Source of the DNA: Piscinibacter sp047602365
GTDB taxonomy: Bacteria > Pseudomonadota > Gammaproteobacteria > Burkholderiales > Burkholderiaceae_C
Length of the DNA: 64,000 bases
Direction: 5' to 3'
Assembly (NCBI GenBank): GCA_047602365.1
Contig: JASGHM010000002.1
Location: 1,364,001 to 1,428,000, forward strand
Each line of letters opens with the position of its first letter. The stretch's first letter is position 1. The position numbers and the translations under genes were made by a program. The notes beneath the pieces are model-generated. The model worked only from the letters and a program-made list of their open reading frames with translations, was not told the origin of the DNA and ran no database searches. Below, piece by piece: positions 51,764 through 60,185 of the stretch.

Positions 51764-53011
51764 ATGGATGCCTTCCAAGCCCTTCACCCCTTCCGCGTGA
51801 CACTGCCCCTCCGACTTCACGCGGCCTCCCCCCTTCTCGATCGCCGCAGCCTGCTGCGGCTCGGCATGGGCGCGGCTGCTTCCTCGGCATTCCCGTTGAC
51901 GGCCCACGCGCAGTCGGCCGAGGTCGCGCTCGCCGGTCTCGCCTACTCGGGCGACGCGGCCTCGCTGGCGCAGCGCTTTCCCTATTCGGTGGCCTACGAG
52001 AAGGCGTTGAAGACCGCCGGCACGCCGGCCTACGCAGCGCTGCGCGATGCCACGGCCAAGGCGCCGCCGCAGAAGTTCCGCCTGGTCGGGCAGATCGACG
52101 AGCTGAAGGGCCGCGACCAGGCGATCGCCGTGGCACTGGTGATCGGCAGCGAGACGGTCTCGGTCGAGCAGTTCGGTGGCCTGTCCAAGCTGTTCGTGCT
52201 GGTGCGCGCGCAGACGCTGTTCTTCGACTTCAAGACGATGGCGGTGGTGCGCGCCTACCCGATCAGCTTCGGCCACATCGACGTGTTCGACCACCGCCCC
52301 ACCGATGCCGAGATCGCCGTGCGCGTGCGCGGCGTCTACGAGGGCATTGCCGGCAAGCCGGGCATCTTCACGCGCTTCGCGAGCACGCTGGCCGGCGCCA
52401 GCCTGCCGGCCAGCACCTCGCGCACGCTGCAGATCACCCGCGTGGCGATCAAGCCGGAGGCGATCGCGTCGATTCCCGAGTACCTGCGCGCCAGCGCGGC
52501 CGTCACCGAGACCTGGGCCGCCGACATCGTCGGCGAAGCGCTGTCCACCCGCGCCGGCGTGCCCATCGTGCCCTACGCCAAGGGCTACGCGGTCGGCAAC
52601 GTGATGGCGATGCGCATCTCCGACGGCGATGTCTTCAACCTGCGCCTGCCCAAGCCCGACTACGAGATCGGCGTCGAGCTGAGCAACCTGCGCAAGGTGA
52701 AGTACGGCAGCGCGGCGGCCGGCGAGAGCTTCATCTACGGCAGCTACGCGTCGCTGCGCATCGAGGAGCCGGTGTCGGGCAAGGTCTACCTCGACACCGC
52801 GCTGAAGAACGGCGAGGTGAAGGTGGTGCCGGCGACGCAGAGCTACGTCGACGACTTCCCCGCCTTCTACGACTCTGTCAACGGCCTGTTCGTCAAGCTC
52901 GCCGAGGCGATAGCCGGCGGCGATGCCAAGTGGGTGAAGACCGCCGCAGCGGCCACCGACATCGACAAGCAGATCAACAACACCAGGGAGCTGTTCAAGC
53001 TATGCAAGTGA
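51764..53011 (+). CDS. Exported protein of unknown function, Tat-like signal peptide
   Basis: 415 residues. The N-terminus DRRSLLRLGMGAAASSAFPLTAHA (about 26-49) has a twin-arginine motif and cleavage site, so export by Tat is possible; the true start may be internal because the upstream 25 residues lack a ribosome site. The mature part is mixed alpha/beta (TLFFDFKTMAVVRAYPISFG, VRVRGVYEGIAGKPGIF) and matches no family I recognise. It overlaps the next gene by 10 bases (its TGA at 53009-53011), so both are coupled. First gene of a five-gene exported set. Confidence 0.75.
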   Translation: MDAFQALHPFRVTLPLRLHAASPLLDRRSLLRLGMGAAASSAFPLTAHAQSAEVALAGLAYSGDAASLAQRFPYSVAYEKALKTAGTPAYAALRDATAKAPPQKFRLVGQIDELKGRDQAIAVALVIGSETVSVEQFGGLSKLFVLVRAQTLFFDFKTMAVVRAYPISFGHIDVFDHRPTDAEIAVRVRGVYEGIAGKPGIFTRFASTLAGASLPASTSRTLQITRVAIKPEAIASIPEYLRASAAVTETWAADIVGEALSTRAGVPIVPYAKGYAVGNVMAMRISDGDVFNLRLPKPDYEIGVELSNLRKVKYGSAAAGESFIYGSYASLRIEEPVSGKVYLDTALKNGEVKVVPATQSYVDDFPAFYDSVNGLFVKLAEAIAGGDAKWVKTAAAATDIDKQINNTRELFKLCK

Positions 53012-54144
53012 TCCGATTCCTCCTGGCGGCCCTCATGGCGGCCGCACTCGCCCTGCCGGCATCCGCCCAGATCCAGCAGGCCCGCGGCAAGGCCACCCTG
53101 CCCTACACCGCGAAGACGGCGCCGGCCGACGTGAAGGCCAAGGCGCTGCAGAACGCGCAGCTCAAGGCCGTCGAGGTCTACTACGCCGAGGCCGGCGAGT
53201 CGGAAGCGGCGAACTTCGACTCGATGCGCACGAAGATCGCCGAGAACCCCGACCGCTACATCCTCGAGACCACCGTGCTCGCCGAGGAAGACAACGCCGG
53301 CGCCAAGCAGTACAGCGTGACGGTGCGCGTGGCGCTGAACCTGGCCAACCTGCGCAACGACTTCAAGGCCAGCACCGCGGTCGGCAAGGCGACACGGGCC
53401 GAACGCTCGGCACTGGCCTTCGTGTTCGTCTCGCGCGAGGTCGACTCGATCAAGTCCTACGACACGCGGGTGACCAAGCGCGTCGACACCACCGCCAAGG
53501 TCGACGGCAACGTCTCTGCGTCGCAGAAGGGCAGCGAGGGCGAGAAGATCCAGCGCGGCCGGGTGTCGACCGACGCCTCGACCAGCGAGTCGATCAGCGC
53601 CTCGCGCAACACCTCGGCGACCGTCGAGACCGGCGGCACGCAGACGCGCCGCGCCTCGGAGTCGACCTGGCGGCTGTCGCGCAGCGCCGATCTGAACCAG
53701 GTGTTCACGCAGAACTTCGCCCGCGCCGGCTTCCGCGTCAACGAAGGCGCGCTGGTCGAGCCCTACACCGGCGGCAAGTTCAAGGTCGCGCAGGTCGAGG
53801 ACGATTACCGCTCGGGCAACGACCTGAAGGCGGCGACGCTGCAGTCCATCACGCAGGGCATGCGTGTCGCGCAGGTGCCCTACGTGGCGGTCGGCACGCT
53901 CGACGTCGGCCTGGCCGACAAGGACCCGTCCACCGGCATGGCCCGCGTGACGGTGACCGTCAACGCCCGCGTGCTCGACGTCACCCCGCCGACCATTCCC
54001 GACACCATCGTCTCGGTCGGCCCGGTGATGTACGCCGGCGTCGGCCCCACCGAGGAGGAGGCACGCACCGCCGCACTCAAGCTCGCTGCCAACAGTGCGG
54101 CACGCGAGCTGACCTCGCAGCTCAACAACCTCGGCGTCAAGTGA
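53002..54144 (+). CDS. Exported protein with FlgT-N/LPP20-like N-terminal domain
   Basis: 380 residues from the ATG at 53002 inside the end of the previous gene. A signal peptide (MQVIRFLLAALMAAALALPA) is followed by ARGKATLPYTAKTAPADVKAKAL, where the run of Ala-Lys-Ala-Leu helices followed by a beta sheet (TTVLAEEDNAGAKQYSVTVR) recalls the N-terminal domain of FlgT and LPP20 lipoproteins. A central Ser/Thr-rich stretch (about 170-220) links to a C-terminal domain with VPYVAVGTLDVGL. No enzyme motif is seen. Role in the envelope is inferred. Confidence 0.72.
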   Translation: MQVIRFLLAALMAAALALPASAQIQQARGKATLPYTAKTAPADVKAKALQNAQLKAVEVYYAEAGESEAANFDSMRTKIAENPDRYILETTVLAEEDNAGAKQYSVTVRVALNLANLRNDFKASTAVGKATRAERSALAFVFVSREVDSIKSYDTRVTKRVDTTAKVDGNVSASQKGSEGEKIQRGRVSTDASTSESISASRNTSATVETGGTQTRRASESTWRLSRSADLNQVFTQNFARAGFRVNEGALVEPYTGGKFKVAQVEDDYRSGNDLKAATLQSITQGMRVAQVPYVAVGTLDVGLADKDPSTGMARVTVTVNARVLDVTPPTIPDTIVSVGPVMYAGVGPTEEEARTAALKLAANSAARELTSQLNNLGVK

Positions 54145-54184
54145 CATCGAAGACCGCATCGAAGATTCAAGGGAGAAGAACGAC

Positions 54185-54847
54185 ATGACAAGCAAACCCT
54201 GTTCGGCCCTGGCCGCAGCCGTGCTGATCAGCCTGCCGCTGGCGGCCACGGCCCAGTTGCCTTCGCTGAAGAACCTGCCGGGCCTGCCCGGCCTGCCGCT
54301 GGGCGGCAACAGCGCCGACGCCGGCGCGATCGCCGGCCAGAACGACTCGCTGGTGCGCGGCTACGTCGGCGCCAACAAGGACGTGCTGCTGGCCAACGCG
54401 CTGATGGCCGAGGCGCTGGGCCTGAAGGATCAGGCTGCCACCGCACGCGCCACCGCCGATGCGCTGACCGAAGGCGCGACCAAGGGCAACCTGGAGGACT
54501 CGAACAAGGCCGTCAGCGCGTCCACCGCCGCGGTGGCCGAGGCGATGGCCAAACATCCGCAACTCGACGCGCAGTCGAAGGCGACCTACCAGTCCGGCCT
54601 GGCCAAGCTGGCGCAGGGCGTGATCCGCTACGTCAAGCTGCGCAAGCCGGCGCAGGACTTCTCCGCCGGCCTGAAGGGCGCGGCGCCGACGGCGCTGCCC
54701 AAGCTGCAATCGGGCATCTACATCGTCAGCCAGCTGCCCGGCGGCATCTCCAACCTCGCCACCTCGCTGCAGAACGCGACCGCATTCGCAAAGAGCAACG
54801 ACATTCCCGTGCCGCCGGACGCCACCCAGGCGCTGGCGTCGCTGTGA
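54185..54847 (+). CDS. Exported protein of unknown function, 220 residues
   Basis: The ATG at 54185 follows AAGGGAGAA, 40 bases after the previous gene. Signal peptide TSKPCSALAAAVLISLPLAATA (cleaved near TAQ/LPSL). A Pro/Gly/Leu-rich segment (LPSLKNLPGLPGLPLGG) precedes an all-helical domain rich in Ala and Lys (GYVGANKDVLLANALMAEAL). No named family recognised. Its TGA overlaps the GTG start of the next gene. Likely a periplasmic partner of the other exported proteins. Confidence 0.75.
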   Translation: MTSKPCSALAAAVLISLPLAATAQLPSLKNLPGLPGLPLGGNSADAGAIAGQNDSLVRGYVGANKDVLLANALMAEALGLKDQAATARATADALTEGATKGNLEDSNKAVSASTAAVAEAMAKHPQLDAQSKATYQSGLAKLAQGVIRYVKLRKPAQDFSAGLKGAAPTALPKLQSGIYIVSQLPGGISNLATSLQNATAFAKSNDIPVPPDATQALASL

Positions 54848-56304
54848 GGCGCGGCGTGGCTGCGCTGCCGCTTCGCCTGCTCGCCGCGCTCGGCACGGCG
54901 CTCGTGCTGGCCGGCGTGGCTGGCTGCGACCGCAAGGCGGCCGAGCCGGTCGCCGCCGCGCCGGCACCGGCCGCCGCCACGCCGGCGCCGCTGACCCCGG
55001 AGACCGCCACCATCCCGCCACCCGACGTCGGCAAGCTGGAGGTGGTCAAGGTCAACGCCAGCGGCTCCGGTTCCAGCGCCGCCGAGGCGGTGGCCGAGGC
55101 GCTGCGCCTGGCGATCCTGCAGGTCAACGGCGCGTCGGTCGACATCGACACCGTCAATGCCAAGCTCGGCATCGATGCGACGCTGAACCAGACGCCGGTG
55201 TCGCTGCGCGCCGCCGCCTTCGCCGACGTGATGCAGCAGAAGTCCGGCGGCGTGGTGCAGAACTTCCGCATCCTCGAGCTGTCGGAGCCGCTGACCCCGC
55301 TGGGCAAGCACAAGGTCAGCATCGAGGCCGGCATCGCGAAGTTCAATGCGCCGGCATCGCTGAAGAAGATCCGCCTGGTGGTTGCGCCGCTGCGCTTCGA
55401 CAAGGCGACGCTACCGATGGGCGACCGTTCGGTGCCGGCCGGCGAGGCGGGCACGCAGCTGCGCCAGCTGATCGTCGACGCGCTGGTCAACACCGGCCGC
55501 TTCGCCGTGCTCGACCGCGAGTTCACGCCCGAGCTGCAGCAGGAGCTGGACCTGATCGAAAGCGGCCAGGCACCGTCGGCCGAGCGCGCCAAGCTGCAGC
55601 AGGCGGTCAGCGCCGACCTGATCTGGGTCGCCCGCGTGCAGCAGCTCGCCTACAACCGCCATGCGCGCCAGCTGAAGACCTCCGATCGCGAGCTGGTCAG
55701 CTACTCCGGCGGCTGGAACATGTCGTACCGGCTCGTCAACGTGGCGACGCGGCAGGTGATGTCGTCGGAGACGCTGCGTGGCGAGATGCCGGCCACCGCG
55801 CCGACGACGCTGGGCAGCGGTGTCGACTCGGCCAAGGTGCTGGAGGCGATGACACGCGGGCTGGTCGAGCAGGTGGTGTCGTCGGTGATGCTGCGCAGCT
55901 TCCCGATCACCGTGGTCGCACTCGAAGGCAACAACGTGGTGCTCAGCCAGGGCGGTCAGGCGCTGCGCCCCGGCGCCCGCTACGCGATGGTGACGCTGGG
56001 CACCGAGATGAAGGACCCGCAGACCGGCCAGAGCCTGGGCCGCATCGAGTCGCCTTGCTGCGAGCTGACGGTCGACCGCGTGACGCCGCAGCTCTCCTAC
56101 GGCCACCTCGACAACGTGCGCGGCTCTCTGGACAAGCTGCTGCCCGGCGCGCTGCAGGTGCGCGAGCCGCTGCCGCCGGCGCCGCCGCCGGCGCAGGCGA
56201 CCGCAGCGGTGGCCGCTCCCAAGGCCCCGGCCAAGGGCACGCCCAAGGCCTCGCCGCAGGACGCCCCGGCCGCCGAGCCGACCAAGAAGGACGAGAAGTG
56301 GTGA
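54844..56304 (+). CDS. Lipoprotein with FlgT/CsgG-like architecture, GTG start
   Basis: 486 residues from the GTG at 54844, which overlaps the previous stop (GTGA). Lipobox LAGVAGC gives lipid Cys28. Three parts resemble FlgT: an N-terminal helical/sheet domain (SSAAEAVAEALRLAILQVNG), a CsgG-like middle domain (RLVVAPLRFDKATLPMGDRS then TQLRQLIVDALVNTGRFAV) and a C-terminal beta domain (NVVLSQGGQALRPGARYAMV). A Pro/Ala/Lys-rich tail of about 45 residues ends it. Flagellar genes are absent nearby, so a non-flagellar assembly or secretion role is likely; CsgG/LpoB-like proteins are the alternative. Not assigned further. Confidence 0.78.
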   Translation: MRRGVAALPLRLLAALGTALVLAGVAGCDRKAAEPVAAAPAPAAATPAPLTPETATIPPPDVGKLEVVKVNASGSGSSAAEAVAEALRLAILQVNGASVDIDTVNAKLGIDATLNQTPVSLRAAAFADVMQQKSGGVVQNFRILELSEPLTPLGKHKVSIEAGIAKFNAPASLKKIRLVVAPLRFDKATLPMGDRSVPAGEAGTQLRQLIVDALVNTGRFAVLDREFTPELQQELDLIESGQAPSAERAKLQQAVSADLIWVARVQQLAYNRHARQLKTSDRELVSYSGGWNMSYRLVNVATRQVMSSETLRGEMPATAPTTLGSGVDSAKVLEAMTRGLVEQVVSSVMLRSFPITVVALEGNNVVLSQGGQALRPGARYAMVTLGTEMKDPQTGQSLGRIESPCCELTVDRVTPQLSYGHLDNVRGSLDKLLPGALQVREPLPPAPPPAQATAAVAAPKAPAKGTPKASPQDAPAAEPTKKDEKW

Positions 56305-56357
56305 GCCCGCGCTGCCGCTTCGATCGACCCCAACGACCGTACCCGAAAGAACCCCCG

Positions 56358-56825
56358 ATGACACCACGCCGCCTGCTCCTCGCCCTGCTCCCGCTGGCCC
56401 TGCTCGGCGGCTGCGCTGTCGACCGCCGAAGACGCCGCTGATGGTCAACGTCGCCAGCGTGCAGCGCATCGAGGGCGCGGCGATGGAGCTGCGCTTCAAC
56501 GCGCGGCTGCGCGTGCAGAACCCGAACGACGCGCCGGTCAACTACGACGGCGCGACGGTGGAGCTGCGGCTGATGAACGGCGCCACCATCGGCACCGGCG
56601 TCACGCCGCACGGCGGCAGCGTGCCGCGGCTGAGCGAAGACGATGGTCGACGTGCCGATCACCGTCAGCCAGCTCGGCGAGGTGCGCCGCGCGATCGGCC
56701 TGTACGGTGCGCCCGACCGCAAGCTCGACGTGGCACTGAAGGGCCGCCTGTCCGGGTCGGCCTTCGAGGTACTGGGCTTCGAGTGGCGCGGCGAGCTGGC
56801 GCTGCCGCTGCCGGCCGGCTCCTGA
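56358..56825 (+). CDS. LEA type 2 / WHy-domain lipoprotein (frame interrupted twice)
   Basis: About 155 residues once two lesions are corrected: one missing base near 56427 (before KTPLMVNVASV) and one extra near 56638 (between RLSE and TMVDVPITV). The signal peptide TPRRLLLALLPLALLGGC carries a lipobox LGGC. The body has the LEA14/WHy pattern of beta strands: QRIEGAAMELRFNARLRVQN, NDAPVNYDGATVELRLMNG and VPITVSQLGEVR. WHy proteins are small structural beta-sandwich domains, often in stress or envelope lipoproteins. Last gene of the exported set. Confidence 0.75.
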
Positions 56826-56844
56826 GATCGGTCCGCGCCCGGCG

Positions 56845-57864
56845 TCAGCCCCAGCGCCGGGCCTCCGCGCGCAGGCGCAGCGCGGCCTCGTGGCCAGCCT
56901 GAATGACCTGCACGTCGAACAGCTCCATCAGCCGCTCGGGCGTGCCGTACTCCACCGGCGCCAGCACCCAGGGATAGCGCTGGAAGTGCTCGAACATCGA
57001 ATAGATGTCTTCCTTCCTGGGCACCAGCGGCAGAACCGGCACCGAGGGCAGGTGGGGCACGATGTGCGACAGCTCCTGCGGAATGCTGCGCGGGTCGGTG
57101 AGGTCGGCGATCACGAACAGCGACAGGTGGGCAAAGCCCGCCACCGACTCGGTCAGGCTGCGTCCGGGCGGGCGCTCGAAGTCGAACACGATGGGCACGT
57201 AGTCGCCGGTGGCCAGCAGCCGGCTCTGCATGGCCTTCAGGCGCGCGAGGTGGCCATCGCCGAAGCGACCGAGGATCAGCACGATCCGGCTGTTGAGCGC
57301 CTCGAAGGCGTGGCCGATGCGCGGGTTGTCGAGCAGCACGAACAGAAACTGCGCCGCGTCGAGGTGGTCCACCTCCAGGGTCGGCGCCCGCGGTTCGACC
57401 GCCTTCGCATCGTCCGCCGGCGGCTCCTTGCCTCTGGGCTTGTGCTGCTGGGGACTCGTGCTGACGCGCATGCCCAGGCTGCTGGCGGGCTGGCCGCGCA
57501 GGTTCCACAGGCCGGTGCCATAGATCTCGCAGCCATCGAAGTTCGCACCCTCGATGTCGGCACCGGACAGGTTGGCGTGGCGCAACACCGACTTCTGCAG
57601 CTGCGCGCCGCGCAGCGACGCTTCGCGCAGGCTGGCCCCGCTCAGGTTGGCGTTGCGCATGTCGGCGCCATCGAGCTTCGCCTTGGCCAGCCGGGCCTGC
57701 ACCAGCTGTGCGCCGCGCAGGTCGGCGCCGCACAGGTTGTCTTCGCGCAGGTCGGCGCCATAGAGCAGCGGGCGCGCCCGGCTGTTGCTGCGCCGCCATT
57801 CGTTCCAGGCCTCGACACCCTGGCGCAGGATGTCGATCGGCGAAGGCGTCTCCGATGTGGCCAT
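56845..57864 (-). CDS. Pentapeptide-repeat protein with C-terminal Rossmann/TIR-like domain
   Basis: 339 residues. Residues 33-120 hold about 15 pentapeptide units of the A(D/N)LxG type (GADLREDNLCGADLRGAQL and following), predicted to form a right-handed beta helix. After a basic Pro-rich linker, residues 168-325 form an alpha/beta domain with a strand RIVLILGRF (193-201), YVPIVFDFERP (222-232) and FVIADLTDPRSIPQEL (250-265, with Glu264 at the end). The layout and IADLTD...QEL pattern recall TIR or nucleoside-deoxyribosyltransferase-like NAD/nucleotide hydrolases, but the family is not proven. No signal peptide. The kinase gene precedes it on the same strand, 74 bases away. Confidence 0.8.
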   Translation of the reverse strand: MATSETPSPIDILRQGVEAWNEWRRSNSRARPLLYGADLREDNLCGADLRGAQLVQARLAKAKLDGADMRNANLSGASLREASLRGAQLQKSVLRHANLSGADIEGANFDGCEIYGTGLWNLRGQPASSLGMRVSTSPQQHKPRGKEPPADDAKAVEPRAPTLEVDHLDAAQFLFVLLDNPRIGHAFEALNSRIVLILGRFGDGHLARLKAMQSRLLATGDYVPIVFDFERPPGRSLTESVAGFAHLSLFVIADLTDPRSIPQELSHIVPHLPSVPVLPLVPRKEDIYSMFEHFQRYPWVLAPVEYGTPERLMELFDVQVIQAGHEAALRLRAEARRWG

Positions 57865-57938
57865 CGGCCCATCCTAGCAGCGGGCTGCCATGCTCGCCAT
57901 GCGCGCCGTGGCCGGGTGCCGAGGCGCGCGGCGACTCG

Positions 57939-59390
57939 TCAGCGCACCGGCGCCGACGCGCCGCCGCCCCAGGTCGGCACGCTGGCCACCTCGCCCAGCG
58001 CCGGGCCGCTGTAGCCTGGCTTGGCCGCGGACACTGCGGCGGCTGGCTGCGCGACCGCCGGTGCGCGGGTAGCCCACCAGGCCGCGCCGGCGATCGCCGC
58101 CACCGCCACGCCGCCCAGCACGAACACCATGCCACGTCGGGCAGGCGCCGGCGCTTGCGCCTCGGTGCGTGCGAAAGCCGTCGGTGTGAAGGCCGTCGCG
58201 GCCCGGCGGCGGGCGCTGCCGGCGGCACGGCCACCCGCTTCTGCGGCACATGCAAGCGGCGGCGGCGAGCCGGGTGGCACCGGCTTCATCGGCGGGCCCT
58301 TGCCTTCCGGCGCCGGGCGTGGCGGGCGCGCCGCCAGCTGCGTCGGCTGGTGGGCGGTGTCCAGCCGGGTCGGCGCGGCGTAGTCGCTGCCGTCGGGCAC
58401 AGTCGGGTCGATCAGTTGCGTCGTCGCGTCGGCCGCGGTCTGCGCGTCCTGCACCTGGCCGTGCTGCACCTGCGGAATCTCGGCCTGGCCGGCCAGCACC
58501 GCACGCAGCTGCGCGACGCTCTGCGGTCGGTCCTGCGGTCGCACGCTGAGCATCCAGCCGACGATGCGCACGAAGCGCGCCGACACGCCGGCCTGCTCGT
58601 GCAGTTCGAGCTGTTCGGCGCCCGGCTGCACCGCGCGTGCGGTCGACGGCAGCGGCGGCTTGCCGTTGAGCAGGAAGTGCATCACCGCGCCCAGCGCGTA
58701 GAGGTCGGTCCACGGGCCCTGGCGCATCGCCGACATCTCGGCGTACTGCTCGATCGGCGCGTAGCTCGGCTTGAGGATCGCGGTGAAGGCCTGCGTGTGG
58801 TTGCTGATCACCTGCCGCGCGGCGCCGAAGTCGAGCAGGATCGGCGCGCCGTCGCGCGACAGCAGGATGTTGTCGGGTGCGATGTCGCGGTGGAACACGC
58901 CCTCCTGGTGCAGGTGTTCCAGTGCGTCGAGCACGGCACCGAGCACGCCGCGCAGCCAGGCCTCGTCGGGCGAGCGGTCCATCGCGCGGCGGGTGTCGCG
59001 CAGCGTCGCGCCCTGCAGGTAGGGCATCACCATGTAGGCGGTGCCGTTGTCCTCCCAGAAGCGGTAGACCTTCAGCAGCGACGGGTGGTCGAAGCGCGCC
59101 AGCAGGCGCGCCTCGTTGACGAAGGAGCGCAGCCCGGCGGCATAGGTGTCGGCGTAGGCCTCGGTGCGCAGCGTGATCTGCGCGCCCTCGCCGCGCACGG
59201 CCAGCGACGAGGGCATGTACTCCTTCAGCGCGACCTGGCGTTCCAGCGAATGGTCCTGCGCCAGGTAGACGACACCGAAGCCGCCGATGCCGAGCACGCC
59301 GAGCACCTCGAACTCGCCGAAGCGCGTACCGGGTGGCAGCGCTTCGTTCAGCTTGTCGGTGCGGGCGGGGGCGGGGGTCGGTGCGCTCAT
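57939..59390 (-). CDS. Membrane-anchored serine/threonine protein kinase
   Basis: 483 residues. The cytoplasmic kinase domain (about 25-290) has a glycine loop LGIGGFGVVY (33-42), ATP Lys56 in VALKEYMP, catalytic HRDIAPDN (167-174) and DFGAAR (187-192). The lysine normally two residues after HRD is Ala. A Pro/Ala-rich linker (about 310-415) and one membrane helix (MVFVLGGVAVAAIAGAAW) near 425 place a short tail outside. Same strand as the pentapeptide gene, which follows after 74 bases. Substrate unknown. Confidence 0.9.
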   Translation of the reverse strand: MSAPTPAPARTDKLNEALPPGTRFGEFEVLGVLGIGGFGVVYLAQDHSLERQVALKEYMPSSLAVRGEGAQITLRTEAYADTYAAGLRSFVNEARLLARFDHPSLLKVYRFWEDNGTAYMVMPYLQGATLRDTRRAMDRSPDEAWLRGVLGAVLDALEHLHQEGVFHRDIAPDNILLSRDGAPILLDFGAARQVISNHTQAFTAILKPSYAPIEQYAEMSAMRQGPWTDLYALGAVMHFLLNGKPPLPSTARAVQPGAEQLELHEQAGVSARFVRIVGWMLSVRPQDRPQSVAQLRAVLAGQAEIPQVQHGQVQDAQTAADATTQLIDPTVPDGSDYAAPTRLDTAHQPTQLAARPPRPAPEGKGPPMKPVPPGSPPPLACAAEAGGRAAGSARRRAATAFTPTAFARTEAQAPAPARRGMVFVLGGVAVAAIAGAAWWATRAPAVAQPAAAVSAAKPGYSGPALGEVASVPTWGGGASAPVR

Positions 59391-59489
59391 GCGGGGCTGC
59401 GCTTGGCGGAGGTGGCCGGAGGATAGCCCGACCAGGCCGCGCGCCGGCGTGCGGCACAATGCGCGCCCCCGCCTGCCCCCCGCATCCGC

Positions 59490-60179
59490 ATGTCCGACAC
59501 GCCCTCCGAACCGCCGCGCCGCGCGATCCGCAGCTACGTGGTGCGCGCGGGCCGCATGGGCACCGGGCAGCAGCGTGCGCTGGCCGAGCTGGCGCCGCGC
59601 TGGGTGCTGCCCTTCACCGCCGGTGCGGCCGACTTCGATGCCGCGTTCGGCCGCAGTGCGCCGCGGGTGGTCGAGATCGGCTTCGGCATGGGCCACGCCA
59701 CCGCGCAGATCGCCCAGGCGCAGCCCGAGTGCGACTTCCTCGGCATCGAGGTACATCCGCCCGGTGTCGGCGCGCTGCTGCAGCGCATCGACGAACAGGG
59801 GCTCGCCAACCTGCGCATCGTCCAGCACGACGCGGTCGAAGTGCTGGAACAGATGGTCGCGCCGGCCACGCTCGCCGGCGTGCATGTGTTCTTCCCCGAC
59901 CCCTGGCACAAGAAGCGCCACCACAAGCGGCGGCTGATCCAGCCACCCTTCGTCGCGCTGCTGGCCAGCCGGCTCGCGCCTGGCGGCTACCTGCACTGCG
60001 CCACCGACTGGCAGCCCTATGCCGAGCAGATGCTGGAAGTGCTGGGCGCCGAGCCGGCACTGCGCAACCGCTTCGACGGCTACGCACCGCGGCCCGACTA
60101 CCGGCCGCTGACCAAGTTCGAGAACCGCGGCCTGAAGCTCGGCCACGGCGTCTGGGACCTGGTGTTCGAGCGGCGCTGA
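59490..60179 (+). CDS. trmB: tRNA (guanine-N7-)-methyltransferase
   Basis: 229 residues. Methylates G46 of tRNA with SAM. The SAM motif is VVEIGFGMGHATAQIAQ (60-76), then FLGIEVHPPGVGALL. The diagnostic VFFPDPWHKKRHHKRRLIQ (about 132-150) and C-terminal TKFENRGLKLGHGVWDL are present. Divergent from the kinase gene and followed within 6 bases by the TPR gene. Family assignment is firm. Confidence 0.95.
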   Translation: MSDTPSEPPRRAIRSYVVRAGRMGTGQQRALAELAPRWVLPFTAGAADFDAAFGRSAPRVVEIGFGMGHATAQIAQAQPECDFLGIEVHPPGVGALLQRIDEQGLANLRIVQHDAVEVLEQMVAPATLAGVHVFFPDPWHKKRHHKRRLIQPPFVALLASRLAPGGYLHCATDWQPYAEQMLEVLGAEPALRNRFDGYAPRPDYRPLTKFENRGLKLGHGVWDLVFERR

Positions 60180-60185
60180 CATCGC

